This document shows, piece by piece, positions 28,267-36,607 of a stretch of 64,000 nt of DNA. The notes under the pieces are model-generated. The model worked only from the letters and a program-made list of their open reading frames with translations, ran no database searches and was not told the origin of the DNA. Numbering within the stretch: the first letter of the stretch is position 1; the number at the start of each line of letters is the position of its first letter. Position numbers and translations under genes: made by a program. The DNA is from Candidatus Cloacimonadota bacterium (lineage in GTDB: Bacteria; Muiribacteriota; UBA6191): assembly GCA_023954715.1 (NCBI GenBank), contig JAGSHD010000004.1:62001-126000 (forward strand). Direction: 5' to 3'.

Positions 28267-29212
28267 AGTACTTGTAACTGGCGGAGCTGGTTTTATAGGA
28301 AGCTGGCTTTGTAAACATTTAAACGATAACAATCAACATACTATAGTTTTAGATGATTTAAGCTTTGGTAAGAAAAGTAATTTGAAAATACTAAGCGATT
28401 ACACATTCATTGAAGGCTCAATTCTAGACGAGCCCCTTCTAGATGAAGTCCCTTGGGATCAAATTACCCAAGTATATCATTTAGCTGCTCTTGGCGATGT
28501 TCATGATAGCTTAGACAATCCTAAAAAATACATGAATGTTAATGTTACAGGGACTCATAATATTTTAGAGAAATGTAGAGAGTTTAATATCCCCTTTTTG
28601 ATGACTAGTACTTGTATGGTTTATGGTCTACATGCTCAATATGAAGAAGCAACTATAAATGGTATTGCTGAACATCACAATACTCTACCTGTTTCTCCTT
28701 ATGGTGCCAGTAAACTTTCTGCTGAGCAACTAGCTATCTCATATCATTATGGATATGGTTGTTCCATTAAAATAGCGAGACCCTTCAATACTTATGGTCC
28801 TCATCAAGCTACCAATAACAAAGAAGGTGGGGTAATCCCTATCTTTCTTCAAAAAGCACTCAACAATAAAGACCTTATGATCTTTGGTGATGGAACCCAA
28901 AACCGAGACTTTTTATATGTAAAAGATTGTGCTAATTTTTTGTATAAATTCATGAACTCTCAAAACGCTCCTCTCATATTAAATGCAGGAACTGGTAAAA
29001 CAATCTCTATTCTTGATCTAGCCAAAAAGATAGTCACATCTTCTAGTAGCTCAATACATATGCAAGATCACCCCCACCCCCAAAGTGAGATTATGGTTTT
29101 AAAATGTAACTCTGACCTAGCTAAGTCAACTCTGAATTGGGAGAGTCAATATACTTTAGATCAAGGCTTAGCTGAAAACAAACAATGGATTTCGGAGCAA
29201 CAAAATGATTAA
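28256..29212 (+). CDS. NAD-dependent sugar epimerase/dehydratase (GalE-like extended SDR)
   Basis: A 318-residue extended SDR. The motifs are GGAGFIGSW for NAD, VYHLAALGDV, TSTCMVYG and YGASK (YxxxK catalytic pair), then RPFNTYGP and FGDGTQNRDFLYVKD for nucleotide-sugar binding. It resembles UDP-glucose 4-epimerases and related 4,6-dehydratases; which of these it is cannot be decided from sequence alone. The ATG giving MINKVLV is preferred over a TTG three codons earlier. It overlaps the radical SAM gene by 11 bases and the deacetylase gene by 8. Confidence 0.84.
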   Translation: MINKVLVTGGAGFIGSWLCKHLNDNNQHTIVLDDLSFGKKSNLKILSDYTFIEGSILDEPLLDEVPWDQITQVYHLAALGDVHDSLDNPKKYMNVNVTGTHNILEKCREFNIPFLMTSTCMVYGLHAQYEEATINGIAEHHNTLPVSPYGASKLSAEQLAISYHYGYGCSIKIARPFNTYGPHQATNNKEGGVIPIFLQKALNNKDLMIFGDGTQNRDFLYVKDCANFLYKFMNSQNAPLILNAGTGKTISILDLAKKIVTSSSSSIHMQDHPHPQSEIMVLKCNSDLAKSTLNWESQYTLDQGLAENKQWISEQQND

Positions 29213-29900
29213 TAAAAATACAAAACTTTTAATCGTATCTCCTCACCCTGATGATGAAACACTAGGTTGTGGAGGCTTAATCCAAAAGGTTAAAAAAGCC
29301 GGCGGTAGCGTTTATGTATTAATTATGACTTATGGGGACGAGCCTCAATATGGTGGTTTCTCAGAAAGCTCTACTAGGGAGTCTGAGTTACAAGCTGTAA
29401 TGGACTTTTTTAAAATAGATGGTTATGAAGTTTTATTTCCTGGAGATAAATATCACTTGAGGTTAGATACAATCTCTGAAAAAGAAATACTAGATGCTTT
29501 AGAGAAAAAATCACAATATTCTTTGAATACTCTAAAGCCAAATATGGTCGCTATCCCCGCGCCTAATTCCTATAATGTAGATCATAGAGTTACTTACCAA
29601 TGTTGTTTTACAGCACTTAGACCAAGACCTCATCACCTAAAGGGTTTTTCACCTTTTGTTATTGAATACGATAACCCTTCTTTTTCTTGGAACAATCAAA
29701 GTTTTGATGCCAACTTTTTTCTAGATATAGAAGAAGAGCTAGAAAACAAGCTCCATGGTTTATCACTTTATTCCTCCCAAATGAGAAAAGATCCTCATGA
29801 ACGATCCGTTGAGAATATTCGTAATATTCACTATATTCAAGGGCGAGCTCAAGGGGTGAAAGCTGTTGAGAACTTTCGAATTATTCGGTATTTTTTATAA
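29205..29900 (+). CDS. PIG-L family N-deacetylase
   Basis: A 231-residue zinc-dependent deacetylase of the PIG-L/LmbE family. It has the metal-binding HPDDE (from H14) in VSPHPDDETLGCGG and the later NVDHRVTYQ that supplies the third ligand. PIG-L members remove acetyl groups from GlcNAc-type sugars, mycothiol precursors or similar compounds. Here the neighbours point to a glycan or nucleotide-sugar substrate. It is the last gene of the plus-strand block. Its stop overlaps the convergent methyltransferase gene by 6 bases. Confidence 0.86.
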   Translation: MINKNTKLLIVSPHPDDETLGCGGLIQKVKKAGGSVYVLIMTYGDEPQYGGFSESSTRESELQAVMDFFKIDGYEVLFPGDKYHLRLDTISEKEILDALEKKSQYSLNTLKPNMVAIPAPNSYNVDHRVTYQCCFTALRPRPHHLKGFSPFVIEYDNPSFSWNNQSFDANFFLDIEEELENKLHGLSLYSSQMRKDPHERSVENIRNIHYIQGRAQGVKAVENFRIIRYFL

Positions 29901-30872
29901 GTTTTTTTTAGCTATTACGACCATATGTGACGATTGTTTTGTCACTTGTAGAAAGCTTTGAAACTGCCTACGAATAGCATCATCATTATGCGACATAAGT
30001 GTTTTTAAAAACATGTTATTATCTAATGATAAATTTCCTGCCTTAAACTCTCTTTTAACAATCTCTACATCTAAAATACCTGGAGTCTCCACTGCAACTA
30101 TCTGAAACCCTGCTTTCACAAGGAGCATACTTAATGAATCTGGATTAAAATAGTTTAAATGCTCTGGAGGCACAATATTTACTGTATTTTCGCCCATAAG
30201 TTTAAAATCAAAACCCTCTCCATTTGGACAGGCTATAGATATATATCCATTGTTTGCCAAACTAGAGTAACATCGCTCTAAAAAATCTTTTGGATCAAAC
30301 AAGTGTTCAATCATATCATTCATTGTAATTAAATTTGCCGAACCTTCTTCAATCTGGTCAACTGATCCAACCATTGCTTTTAATTGCAACTGTTTACATA
30401 CATTTACACAGTCTTCATCAAAATCAATTGCAATCACTTCTGAAAAGTAATCTTTATTTTGTAAGCACAACGCAAAAGCTCCAGAGCCAGCACCTAAATC
30501 AACTGCTTTATCTGCTATAAAACTAAGGTCTTGCTTTAAGGTAGCAATTAAGCTATCTACTCTTGGTTGATATTGTAACTGTTTTCTACTTGTATCGGTT
30601 GAAACTAAAATTGAGGTCCACATTTTTGCAGATTCTGATGTTGCATAATATTCAACTAAAGAAGCTTCTGTGGGTCGAGGGTTACACCAAACTGTGCAAC
30701 ATTTTTGACACTTGTCATGTGAAAAACCATATTTGAAATAAATAAAGTTGCCGTCAACATCACAAACTGGACATTGTATATTTACAAATGTATCTTGCTT
30801 TTCTTTGAAAAATTGAACTGCACAAGTTTCCCTAAGTGCCAATAATATATCTTGCTGAGAAATTGGCCTCAT
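29895..30872 (-). CDS. class I SAM methyltransferase with N-terminal zinc ribbon
   Basis: A 325-residue protein. A CxxC-x(n)-CxxC zinc-ribbon-like start (CPVCD..., KCQKC) with the motif CNPRP precedes a Rossmann methyltransferase domain with DLGAGSGAFAL, MNDMIEHLFDP and the late PPEHLNYFNPDSL. It is clearly related in layout and motifs to the methyltransferase encoded at 52.8-53.8 kb. The substrate is unknown. It lies at the end of a three-gene minus-strand group with the nucleotidyltransferase and the radical-SAM-like protein. Confidence 0.82.
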   Translation of the reverse strand: MRPISQQDILLALRETCAVQFFKEKQDTFVNIQCPVCDVDGNFIYFKYGFSHDKCQKCCTVWCNPRPTEASLVEYYATSESAKMWTSILVSTDTSRKQLQYQPRVDSLIATLKQDLSFIADKAVDLGAGSGAFALCLQNKDYFSEVIAIDFDEDCVNVCKQLQLKAMVGSVDQIEEGSANLITMNDMIEHLFDPKDFLERCYSSLANNGYISIACPNGEGFDFKLMGENTVNIVPPEHLNYFNPDSLSMLLVKAGFQIVAVETPGILDVEIVKREFKAGNLSLDNNMFLKTLMSHNDDAIRRQFQSFLQVTKQSSHMVVIAKKNL

Positions 30873-30907
30873 CTGTTCAATGGAAGACTTTGTATTTAAT
30901 TCTAACT

Positions 30908-31639
30908 TTACGATACTAATTTACTCTTGTATTGAGCTGTATTAATAGAAATTGGCAGATATTCATTGATATCTTTCTGAGCTTGTTCATAGTTTTCCAT
31001 ATGACCAATATCTAACCAATAATCTGAAATCAAATACTTCTTTAATTTGCCTATTTCTAAAACTTTTTGTAAAAGTTCGTTCATTTGATAAAATCCGACT
31101 CTTGGAATATAATTCAAAACATTTGGAGATAAACAATAGATACCTGCCACAATCTCTGTTTCGATCTGAGGTTTTTCCTCAATGGATAAAATATCTGTTC
31201 CCATGGATGAAATAACGCCATAGTTAGTTGGTAAAAATAGTTTTTTAGTTCCTACCAAAATATCGGCTTTTTCATCAAGAAAAAATTGATAAAATTTTGA
31301 AAAATCTAAGTTTGTCAAAATATCGCCGTTAACAACCAAAAAGGGTTCTTCAAAATTATCCCTTAAGAGCCCTAATGGCCCTGCAGTGCCTAATGGCTCT
31401 AATTCGTTACTAAATATGATATCTAATCCATCTATAGGATGTTTTTCAAAATGAGCTTTGAAATACTCGGACATGTAATTAACAGCAATATATACCGTAT
31501 CTACTCCAGCGCTTTTAAGGTTTAGTAAGATAATTTCTAAAATTGAGCGATCTCCAACAGGCAACATTGGCTTTGGAATTACCGAAGTTAAAGGCCTTAA
31601 TCTCATTCCGAGACCACCAGCCATGACAACCGCTTTCAT
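30908..31639 (-). CDS. sugar-1-phosphate nucleotidyltransferase
   Basis: A 243-residue NTP transferase that activates a sugar-1-phosphate. The signature is AGGLGMRLRPLT (from residue 7) with KPMLPVGDR, then NGDILTNLDF carrying the metal-binding aspartate, and the closing SDYWLDIGHMENY. It resembles mannose/glucose-1-phosphate enzymes and the catalytic part of Campylobacter PtmE, which feeds GDP-GlcNAc into legionaminate synthesis, but it lacks CBS domains. A role feeding the LegB-LegC pathway to the right is therefore possible but unproven. A strong AAGGAG site precedes the ATG. Confidence 0.86.
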   Translation of the reverse strand: MKAVVMAGGLGMRLRPLTSVIPKPMLPVGDRSILEIILLNLKSAGVDTVYIAVNYMSEYFKAHFEKHPIDGLDIIFSNELEPLGTAGPLGLLRDNFEEPFLVVNGDILTNLDFSKFYQFFLDEKADILVGTKKLFLPTNYGVISSMGTDILSIEEKPQIETEIVAGIYCLSPNVLNYIPRVGFYQMNELLQKVLEIGKLKKYLISDYWLDIGHMENYEQAQKDINEYLPISINTAQYKSKLVS

Positions 31640-31714
31640 GATTTACTCCTTAAAAAAATTACAAACACTATAGTTATCGGCAGAAAGTTGGAAAAAGTTT
31701 ATAGTCAAAAAGAG

Positions 31715-33037
31715 TTATTTTCCCTCTGCTTCAATATGTAGGTTGCTCTCATTTGAATATTTAACATATTGAACTTTAGGCTCTTGGTCTCCTATTATTT
31801 GAAAACTGCTAATACCCTTACAAAAGTCTATTCTATGAAACCAGTAATTTATTATCTCATATTGAATCATTGAATCTTTTGTCAATGAACAATTAATTCC
31901 TATTTGAGGAGTTCCATATGTTTTTCTATAGTCTAAAACACTGTTAAAACTATGTAATATCTTATCATAATCCTTTGATTTATCTTTCTCTTTTAACCTT
32001 TGAATTGAAAAATCATTAAGCTCAAACTCAACTATATCTACTACTTTTAAAATAGTTTGCAAATCTGAGTCGTCCAGTTCACCATCAGTAAGAAAGATAT
32101 AATGTAGATCATAGCTCTGTATTAATTTTATAAAGGTTTCCCAGCTATCAAACGACTTATTTGCACTAAAAACTATCGACAATCGCCCTATTCCTCTAGA
32201 TTTTATTAAAAGTTTTTCAAGTGCATCAATAGAAAGAGTTTTATCCAAAGTTACTCTTTGAACCTTTTCTAATTTCTCTAGTTTTTGGATGTTCTCATTC
32301 ATAAACTTGTAAAAGAGCGCTTGAGTATCATCTGACAAATCAAACTTGTTAGGATACTTTACAAAATATGATTTAATAAGTCCAAAACACTCTTGCCTTG
32401 AAAAAGATAAGCACTCTCTCTCCAACTTTTTATATTTATTTATCAAATCTAAATCTGTAACTTTTTTAAATGACTTTAATGGTGCAAAATCTAGACACTT
32501 TAATTTACCGATCGGAGTATCTTGATAATAAAACTTTTCCAAGTATTTCACAGGATAAATTAGACCCTGAATATATCCTACTCCCGTTACTATATAGTGT
32601 GTATGTAAATCTCCAAATGCTGCGCTAATAGCCCTTTTTAACAAACTCATACTAGGCATTAAAGCATAAGCATCAATAGAATATACAAATTCAACGCCAA
32701 GCTTTTTTGCCAATAAGTAATTCCAACAAGGTATTGTCTCGTAGTCTCTATTATAAATATTCCAAGTACGAGCATGGTGCTTTTTTTCCCATACATAATC
32801 TGATTTGCTTCCAACTATGATTGTTACATCTTCACCAGAATACATTTTATATACTTCATATTGCTCGTCATCCGGTATTTGTAGATATACATGACTAAAC
32901 AATGTTGAATCTATTGCTAAACGAATCATTTTTTCTAGGTAACACTCACCATCTAGATCTTTTAAAACCCATGATTTATCAGGTTGAGTATCGATGTCTA
33001 ATTGCTCGCAATTTATTACGAAAGGTACTTTTTTCAT
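31715..33037 (-). CDS. nucleotidyltransferase-like / cysteine-free radical-SAM-like fusion protein
   Basis: A 440-residue protein of uncertain function whose layout parallels the nucleotidyltransferase-like/radical SAM fusion encoded at 25.8 kb. The N-terminal part (1-200) looks like a degenerate SpsF-type domain. Residues about 258-420 follow the barrel pattern of a radical SAM enzyme: SIDALEKLLIKS, LHYIFLTDGELDDSDLQTIL and IGINCSLTKDSMI. The CX3CX2C cluster motif and SPASM cysteines are absent, so it should not cleave SAM. I start it at MKKVPFV; an upstream ATG would add 27 residues with no ribosome site. It may be a scaffold or regulatory partner. The homology is judged by eye and needs a structure-based search. 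Confidence 0.5.
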   Translation of the reverse strand: MKKVPFVINCEQLDIDTQPDKSWVLKDLDGECYLEKMIRLAIDSTLFSHVYLQIPDDEQYEVYKMYSGEDVTIIVGSKSDYVWEKKHHARTWNIYNRDYETIPCWNYLLAKKLGVEFVYSIDAYALMPSMSLLKRAISAAFGDLHTHYIVTGVGYIQGLIYPVKYLEKFYYQDTPIGKLKCLDFAPLKSFKKVTDLDLINKYKKLERECLSFSRQECFGLIKSYFVKYPNKFDLSDDTQALFYKFMNENIQKLEKLEKVQRVTLDKTLSIDALEKLLIKSRGIGRLSIVFSANKSFDSWETFIKLIQSYDLHYIFLTDGELDDSDLQTILKVVDIVEFELNDFSIQRLKEKDKSKDYDKILHSFNSVLDYRKTYGTPQIGINCSLTKDSMIQYEIINYWFHRIDFCKGISSFQIIGDQEPKVQYVKYSNESNLHIEAEGK

Positions 33038-33231
33038 ACTATTCCCAGTTTTTACAATTTTCTTTAGAATATCGACCTTACCAATGATAGAAATTAAGAA
33101 TGTAGAAATATAATACAAAATTCTATTAATTTTTACATAGTAAATATTTTAATCTACATATAAAATGTCGATTCGTTATTGAGAAATTGATAACAACTAA
33201 TCCATCAATCCTAACCTTCTTGAGACAGTAA

Positions 33232-34542
33232 ATGAAAAAATATACCGACAGATCTAAAAGTCCTTTCCTCGTTGACAAAGATAACTCTACTCCCAAATAT
33301 GGTTTACCTAACGAAATTCATTTTTGTAAAAAGTGCGTATTATCCAATCAACGACCTAACTCTGCTATCGAATTCCAGCATAAAGCTGATACAAATAAGA
33401 AGACTATCAACTTTGATGAAAATGGTGTCTGTGATGCTTGTAATACTAATAGTAGAAAGTCAAAAGAAATCGATTGGAGTGTTCGCGAAAAAGAACTCAT
33501 GGAACTCTGCGATAAATATAGGAGCACTGACGGCTCATACGATTGCTTAGTCCCAGGATCAGGCGGTAAAGACAGCTTCTATCAATCTCATATTCTTAAA
33601 TACAAATATAATATGAATCCTCTAACTGTGACTTGGGCACCACATATTTATACAGATTGGGGATGGAAGAACTTCCAATCTTGGATTCATTCAGGGTTTG
33701 ATAATTATCTACTCACCCCAAACCCTAGAATGCATCGACTACTGACTAGACTAGCCGTGGAAAACTTGTTTCATCCATTTCAGCCATTTATGATCGGACA
33801 AAAGGCTTTCGCACCGAAAATGGCTGAAAAGTTTAATATTAAACTAATATTTTACGGAGAAAATGAAGCGGAATATGGTAATCCTATCAAAGATGGTAAT
33901 TCTGCCGTACGCGATTACTCCTATTTTACAAGTGACGACCCCGATAATATTTTCTTGGGTGGAACTTCACTCCAAGATTTAAAAGAAAGCTTTGGAGTAA
34001 CAGGTGTCGACCTCGAACCATACTTGCCAATCGATCCAAATAAACTGATTGAAAAATCCATACAAACACATTATCTAGGATATTACCTTCCTTGGCATCC
34101 GCAAGGAGCATATTACTATGCTGTGGAACATGGAGGATTTATTCCTTCTCCAGAAAGAACCCCAGGAACTTACAGTAAATACAATAGTATAGATGATAAA
34201 ATAGATGACTTTCACTATTATACAACCTTCATTAAGTTTGGAATCGGTCGAGCAACATATGATTCTGCACAAGAAATTCGAAATGAAGAAATAACTAGAA
34301 ACGAAGGCATAGCTCTAATTAAAAAGTATGACGGAGAGTTTCCAGAACGTTTTGCTGAAGAGATTTTTCATTATCTAAGTTTAAATGAAAAAGAATTTCC
34401 TATTGCAAGTAAGATGTTTGAGGAACCTATTGTTACGAGAGAGTATTTTACTAATTTAACCGATTCCTTTAGATCTCCACATCTCTGGACAAAAAATGGA
34501 AGCAATTGGATTTTAAAAAAGTCCATAACTAATAGTATATGA
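33232..34542 (+). CDS. N-acetyl sugar amidotransferase, WbpG/PseA family
   Basis: A 436-residue enzyme that adds ammonia to an N-acetyl group of an activated sugar, giving an acetamidino group, as shown for WbpG in Pseudomonas and PseA in Campylobacter. Two zinc-type CxxC pairs (C32/C35 and C67/C70) are followed by the PP-loop ATP-pyrophosphatase motif SGGKDS (110-115). The family length is normal. It overlaps the HisF homologue by 4 bases (ATGA), and HisH follows. Those two supply ammonia from glutamine in the characterised WbpG systems. The sugar acted on is probably a nonulosonate or a diamino-sugar of this island. Confidence 0.9.
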   Translation: MKKYTDRSKSPFLVDKDNSTPKYGLPNEIHFCKKCVLSNQRPNSAIEFQHKADTNKKTINFDENGVCDACNTNSRKSKEIDWSVREKELMELCDKYRSTDGSYDCLVPGSGGKDSFYQSHILKYKYNMNPLTVTWAPHIYTDWGWKNFQSWIHSGFDNYLLTPNPRMHRLLTRLAVENLFHPFQPFMIGQKAFAPKMAEKFNIKLIFYGENEAEYGNPIKDGNSAVRDYSYFTSDDPDNIFLGGTSLQDLKESFGVTGVDLEPYLPIDPNKLIEKSIQTHYLGYYLPWHPQGAYYYAVEHGGFIPSPERTPGTYSKYNSIDDKIDDFHYYTTFIKFGIGRATYDSAQEIRNEEITRNEGIALIKKYDGEFPERFAEEIFHYLSLNEKEFPIASKMFEEPIVTREYFTNLTDSFRSPHLWTKNGSNWILKKSITNSI

Positions 34543-35312
34543 GAAATGTTAGGGTAATAGCCAAGTTAGAAGTAAAGCCTCCAAACTTAGTGAAAGGGAT
34601 ACAATTAGAAGGCCTTCGAAAGTTAGGAAATCCAAATGATTTCGCAGTCAAATATTATAAACAAGGTATAGACGAAATAATATACGAAGATCAAATCGCT
34701 AGCTTACTTGGACGCAATGGCATATTAGATATCATTGAAAAAACTACTGATAACGTTTTTGTTCCTATTACAGTTGGAGGAGGGATTCAATCTGTTGAAA
34801 ATGTAAGCGATGCCTTACGTGCCGGGGCTGATAAAATATCCATCAATTCTGCTGCCATTCAAAACCCTTCTATATTAAAAGATATTGCCAAACGATTCGG
34901 TAGCCAATGCTTAATTCTAAGCATCCAAGCAAAAAAACAAACAAACTCTTGGGAGCCATACTATGATTGTGGAAGAGAACACAGTGGATTAGATGCAATT
35001 GAGTGGGCAAAGCTAGGTGAACAACTGGGAGTCGGTGAAATATTACTAACTTCAATTGATCAAGACGGAACAAAAAAGGGATTCGACATTGAATTAATCC
35101 GTAAAGTTACAGATTCTGTGTCTATCCCTGTAATTGCTAGTGGTGGAATGGGTTCCTGTGATGATATTTTTCAGGCTATCTCTAAGGGTAAGGCCGATGC
35201 TGTTGCTATAGCCCATGTACTTCATTATGACTTATTTACTACCGCACAAATAAAGAAATACTGTATGAATAAAGGCATCAATATCGATAACTACAATGAA
35301 GATTTGTTATGA
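34539..35312 (+). CDS. hisF2: HisF-like ammonia-channel subunit for sugar amidination
   Basis: A 257-residue HisF homologue collinear with Thermotoga HisF without gaps at the key positions. The two catalytic aspartates of imidazole-glycerol-phosphate synthase are changed: D11 is Glu (AKLEVK) and D130 is Gln (LSIQAKK). In contrast the ammonia-gate residues R5, E46, K99 and E167 are all present, as are D51 and D176. This suggests a protein that has lost the cyclase reaction but still conducts ammonia from HisH to WbpG. It lies between the two in an ATGA-coupled operon. The name hisF2 follows usage for the Pseudomonas wbp locus. Confidence 0.88.
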   Translation: MRNVRVIAKLEVKPPNLVKGIQLEGLRKLGNPNDFAVKYYKQGIDEIIYEDQIASLLGRNGILDIIEKTTDNVFVPITVGGGIQSVENVSDALRAGADKISINSAAIQNPSILKDIAKRFGSQCLILSIQAKKQTNSWEPYYDCGREHSGLDAIEWAKLGEQLGVGEILLTSIDQDGTKKGFDIELIRKVTDSVSIPVIASGGMGSCDDIFQAISKGKADAVAIAHVLHYDLFTTAQIKKYCMNKGINIDNYNEDLL

Positions 35313-35947
35313 AAAACGTTCTTATAATTGATTATAATGTTGGAAATATCAAGAGTGTCCAAAGAGCCTTAGAGCATATTGGAGCAAATGTTACAATCTC
35401 TTCGAACCCCAAAGAAATTGAGCGCGCATCCAAAGTAATTTTACCCGGAGTTGGTGCATTTAATTCTGCTATGAAAGAAATCGATAAACTTAAACTTAGA
35501 AAAAGTATCCTTAAGTTTGTAGCTACTAAACAACCAATCTTAGGCATCTGTTTAGGAATGCAAATGTTATTAGACTCTAGTGAAGAGTTTTGTGAAGAAG
35601 ATCCACAACCGGGCTTATCCATTATATCAGGATACAGTACTAAAATACCTATAAAAAAAATCGATCAAAATCAGCTTAAACTTCCCCATATTGGATGGTC
35701 AAAGTTACACATAGAAAATCAAAGAACTAAACTATTCAAAGATATTACAGACAAGGACTCCTTTTATTTTGTACATTCTTATATGTCTATCCCTAGTGAT
35801 AGCAATTGTTTAACGGCTAATTCTAAGTACGGAGACAATAGAATTACAGCAGCGATACAACAAGATAATGTTTATGGAGTACAATTTCATCCTGAAAAAA
35901 GCGGACAGTCAGGACTTAAACTCTTAAGTGCTTTTTTACAACTCTAA
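35309..35947 (+). CDS. hisH2: HisH-like glutaminase subunit for sugar amidination
   Basis: A 212-residue class I glutamine amidotransferase. The catalytic triad is intact: C81 in GICLGMQ, H194 and E196 in QFHPEKSG. It hydrolyses glutamine to ammonia, which should pass through the HisF-like partner to the WbpG/PseA enzyme encoded just upstream. No other histidine genes lie nearby, so it is not the histidine-pathway copy by context. The stop overlaps the convergent acyltransferase stop by 4 bases. Start coupling is by the ATGA overlap with hisF2. Confidence 0.9.
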   Translation: MKNVLIIDYNVGNIKSVQRALEHIGANVTISSNPKEIERASKVILPGVGAFNSAMKEIDKLKLRKSILKFVATKQPILGICLGMQMLLDSSEEFCEEDPQPGLSIISGYSTKIPIKKIDQNQLKLPHIGWSKLHIENQRTKLFKDITDKDSFYFVHSYMSIPSDSNCLTANSKYGDNRITAAIQQDNVYGVQFHPEKSGQSGLKLLSAFLQL

Positions 35948-36603
35948 GTATAAGGGTCCTTCATAAAGTAGGAGCTAGGCCTAGACTTTACGATTAAGTG
36001 AGGAGAACTTCCGAATACCAATGAATTTGATGGTATATTTGTATTCAACACGAAAGAATTTACAGATATAATAACATTATCCCCAACCTTACAATCCCCG
36101 ATGACTTTGCTGCCAACCATCATAGCTACATTGTCTCCTATAATCGGATAAATACCTTTATGACTGCCAATTGTACAATTTTGAGAAAATCGAAATTTTT
36201 CTCCATATTTAGCACGACCGATCACACTGCCTACTGGATGCTCTAAAAAGAACACTTCTGGCATCTCTACTTCATAGAAAAGATCCAAACCATTTAACGC
36301 CTTATTCAAACAATATACACGTTCAGCTATATCATTTGGTCTCTCGTCCTGATAAAGAGAATTGGATAGATAATATAAAAATATACTATACTGATCTGAA
36401 TGGAAGTGATTAAAAAAAGCCTGGCCTTCTAATTCATAACTTTTTTCTGCCCCACCCACAAAACACTTCTCACACCTTAGTAAGGCTTTCTCAATGTTAT
36501 CCTTGAGAATCTGTTTTTCTAAGTTTATATCTAAAGAAAAAAAGTTACTCAATTGCTTACTTACCAATTTAAACAATATTGACTTATTATATTTTAGTTT
36601 CAT
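35944..36603 (-). CDS. hexapeptide-repeat acyltransferase (serine acetyltransferase-like)
   Basis: A 219-residue protein with a helical N-terminus and a C-terminal left-handed beta-helix: EHPVGSVIGRA, CTIGS, PIIGDNVAMMVGSKVIGDCKVGDNVIISVNSFV. The pattern is closest to serine-acetyltransferase-type hexapeptide enzymes. In this cluster it may acetylate an amino sugar, but it does not look like a typical LegH or WbpD. The ATG giving MKLKYNK is chosen; a TTG four codons earlier overlaps the preceding gene. It is the last gene of the long minus-strand nonulosonate operon. Confidence 0.7.
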   Translation of the reverse strand: MKLKYNKSILFKLVSKQLSNFFSLDINLEKQILKDNIEKALLRCEKCFVGGAEKSYELEGQAFFNHFHSDQYSIFLYYLSNSLYQDERPNDIAERVYCLNKALNGLDLFYEVEMPEVFFLEHPVGSVIGRAKYGEKFRFSQNCTIGSHKGIYPIIGDNVAMMVGSKVIGDCKVGDNVIISVNSFVLNTNIPSNSLVFGSSPHLIVKSRPSSYFMKDPYT

Positions 36604-36607
36604 ATCC

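Noticed and set aside
34539..35947. HisF and HisH as histidine biosynthesis enzymes
   Set aside because: No other his genes nearby, coupled to WbpG/PseA, and HisF lacks D11 and D130.
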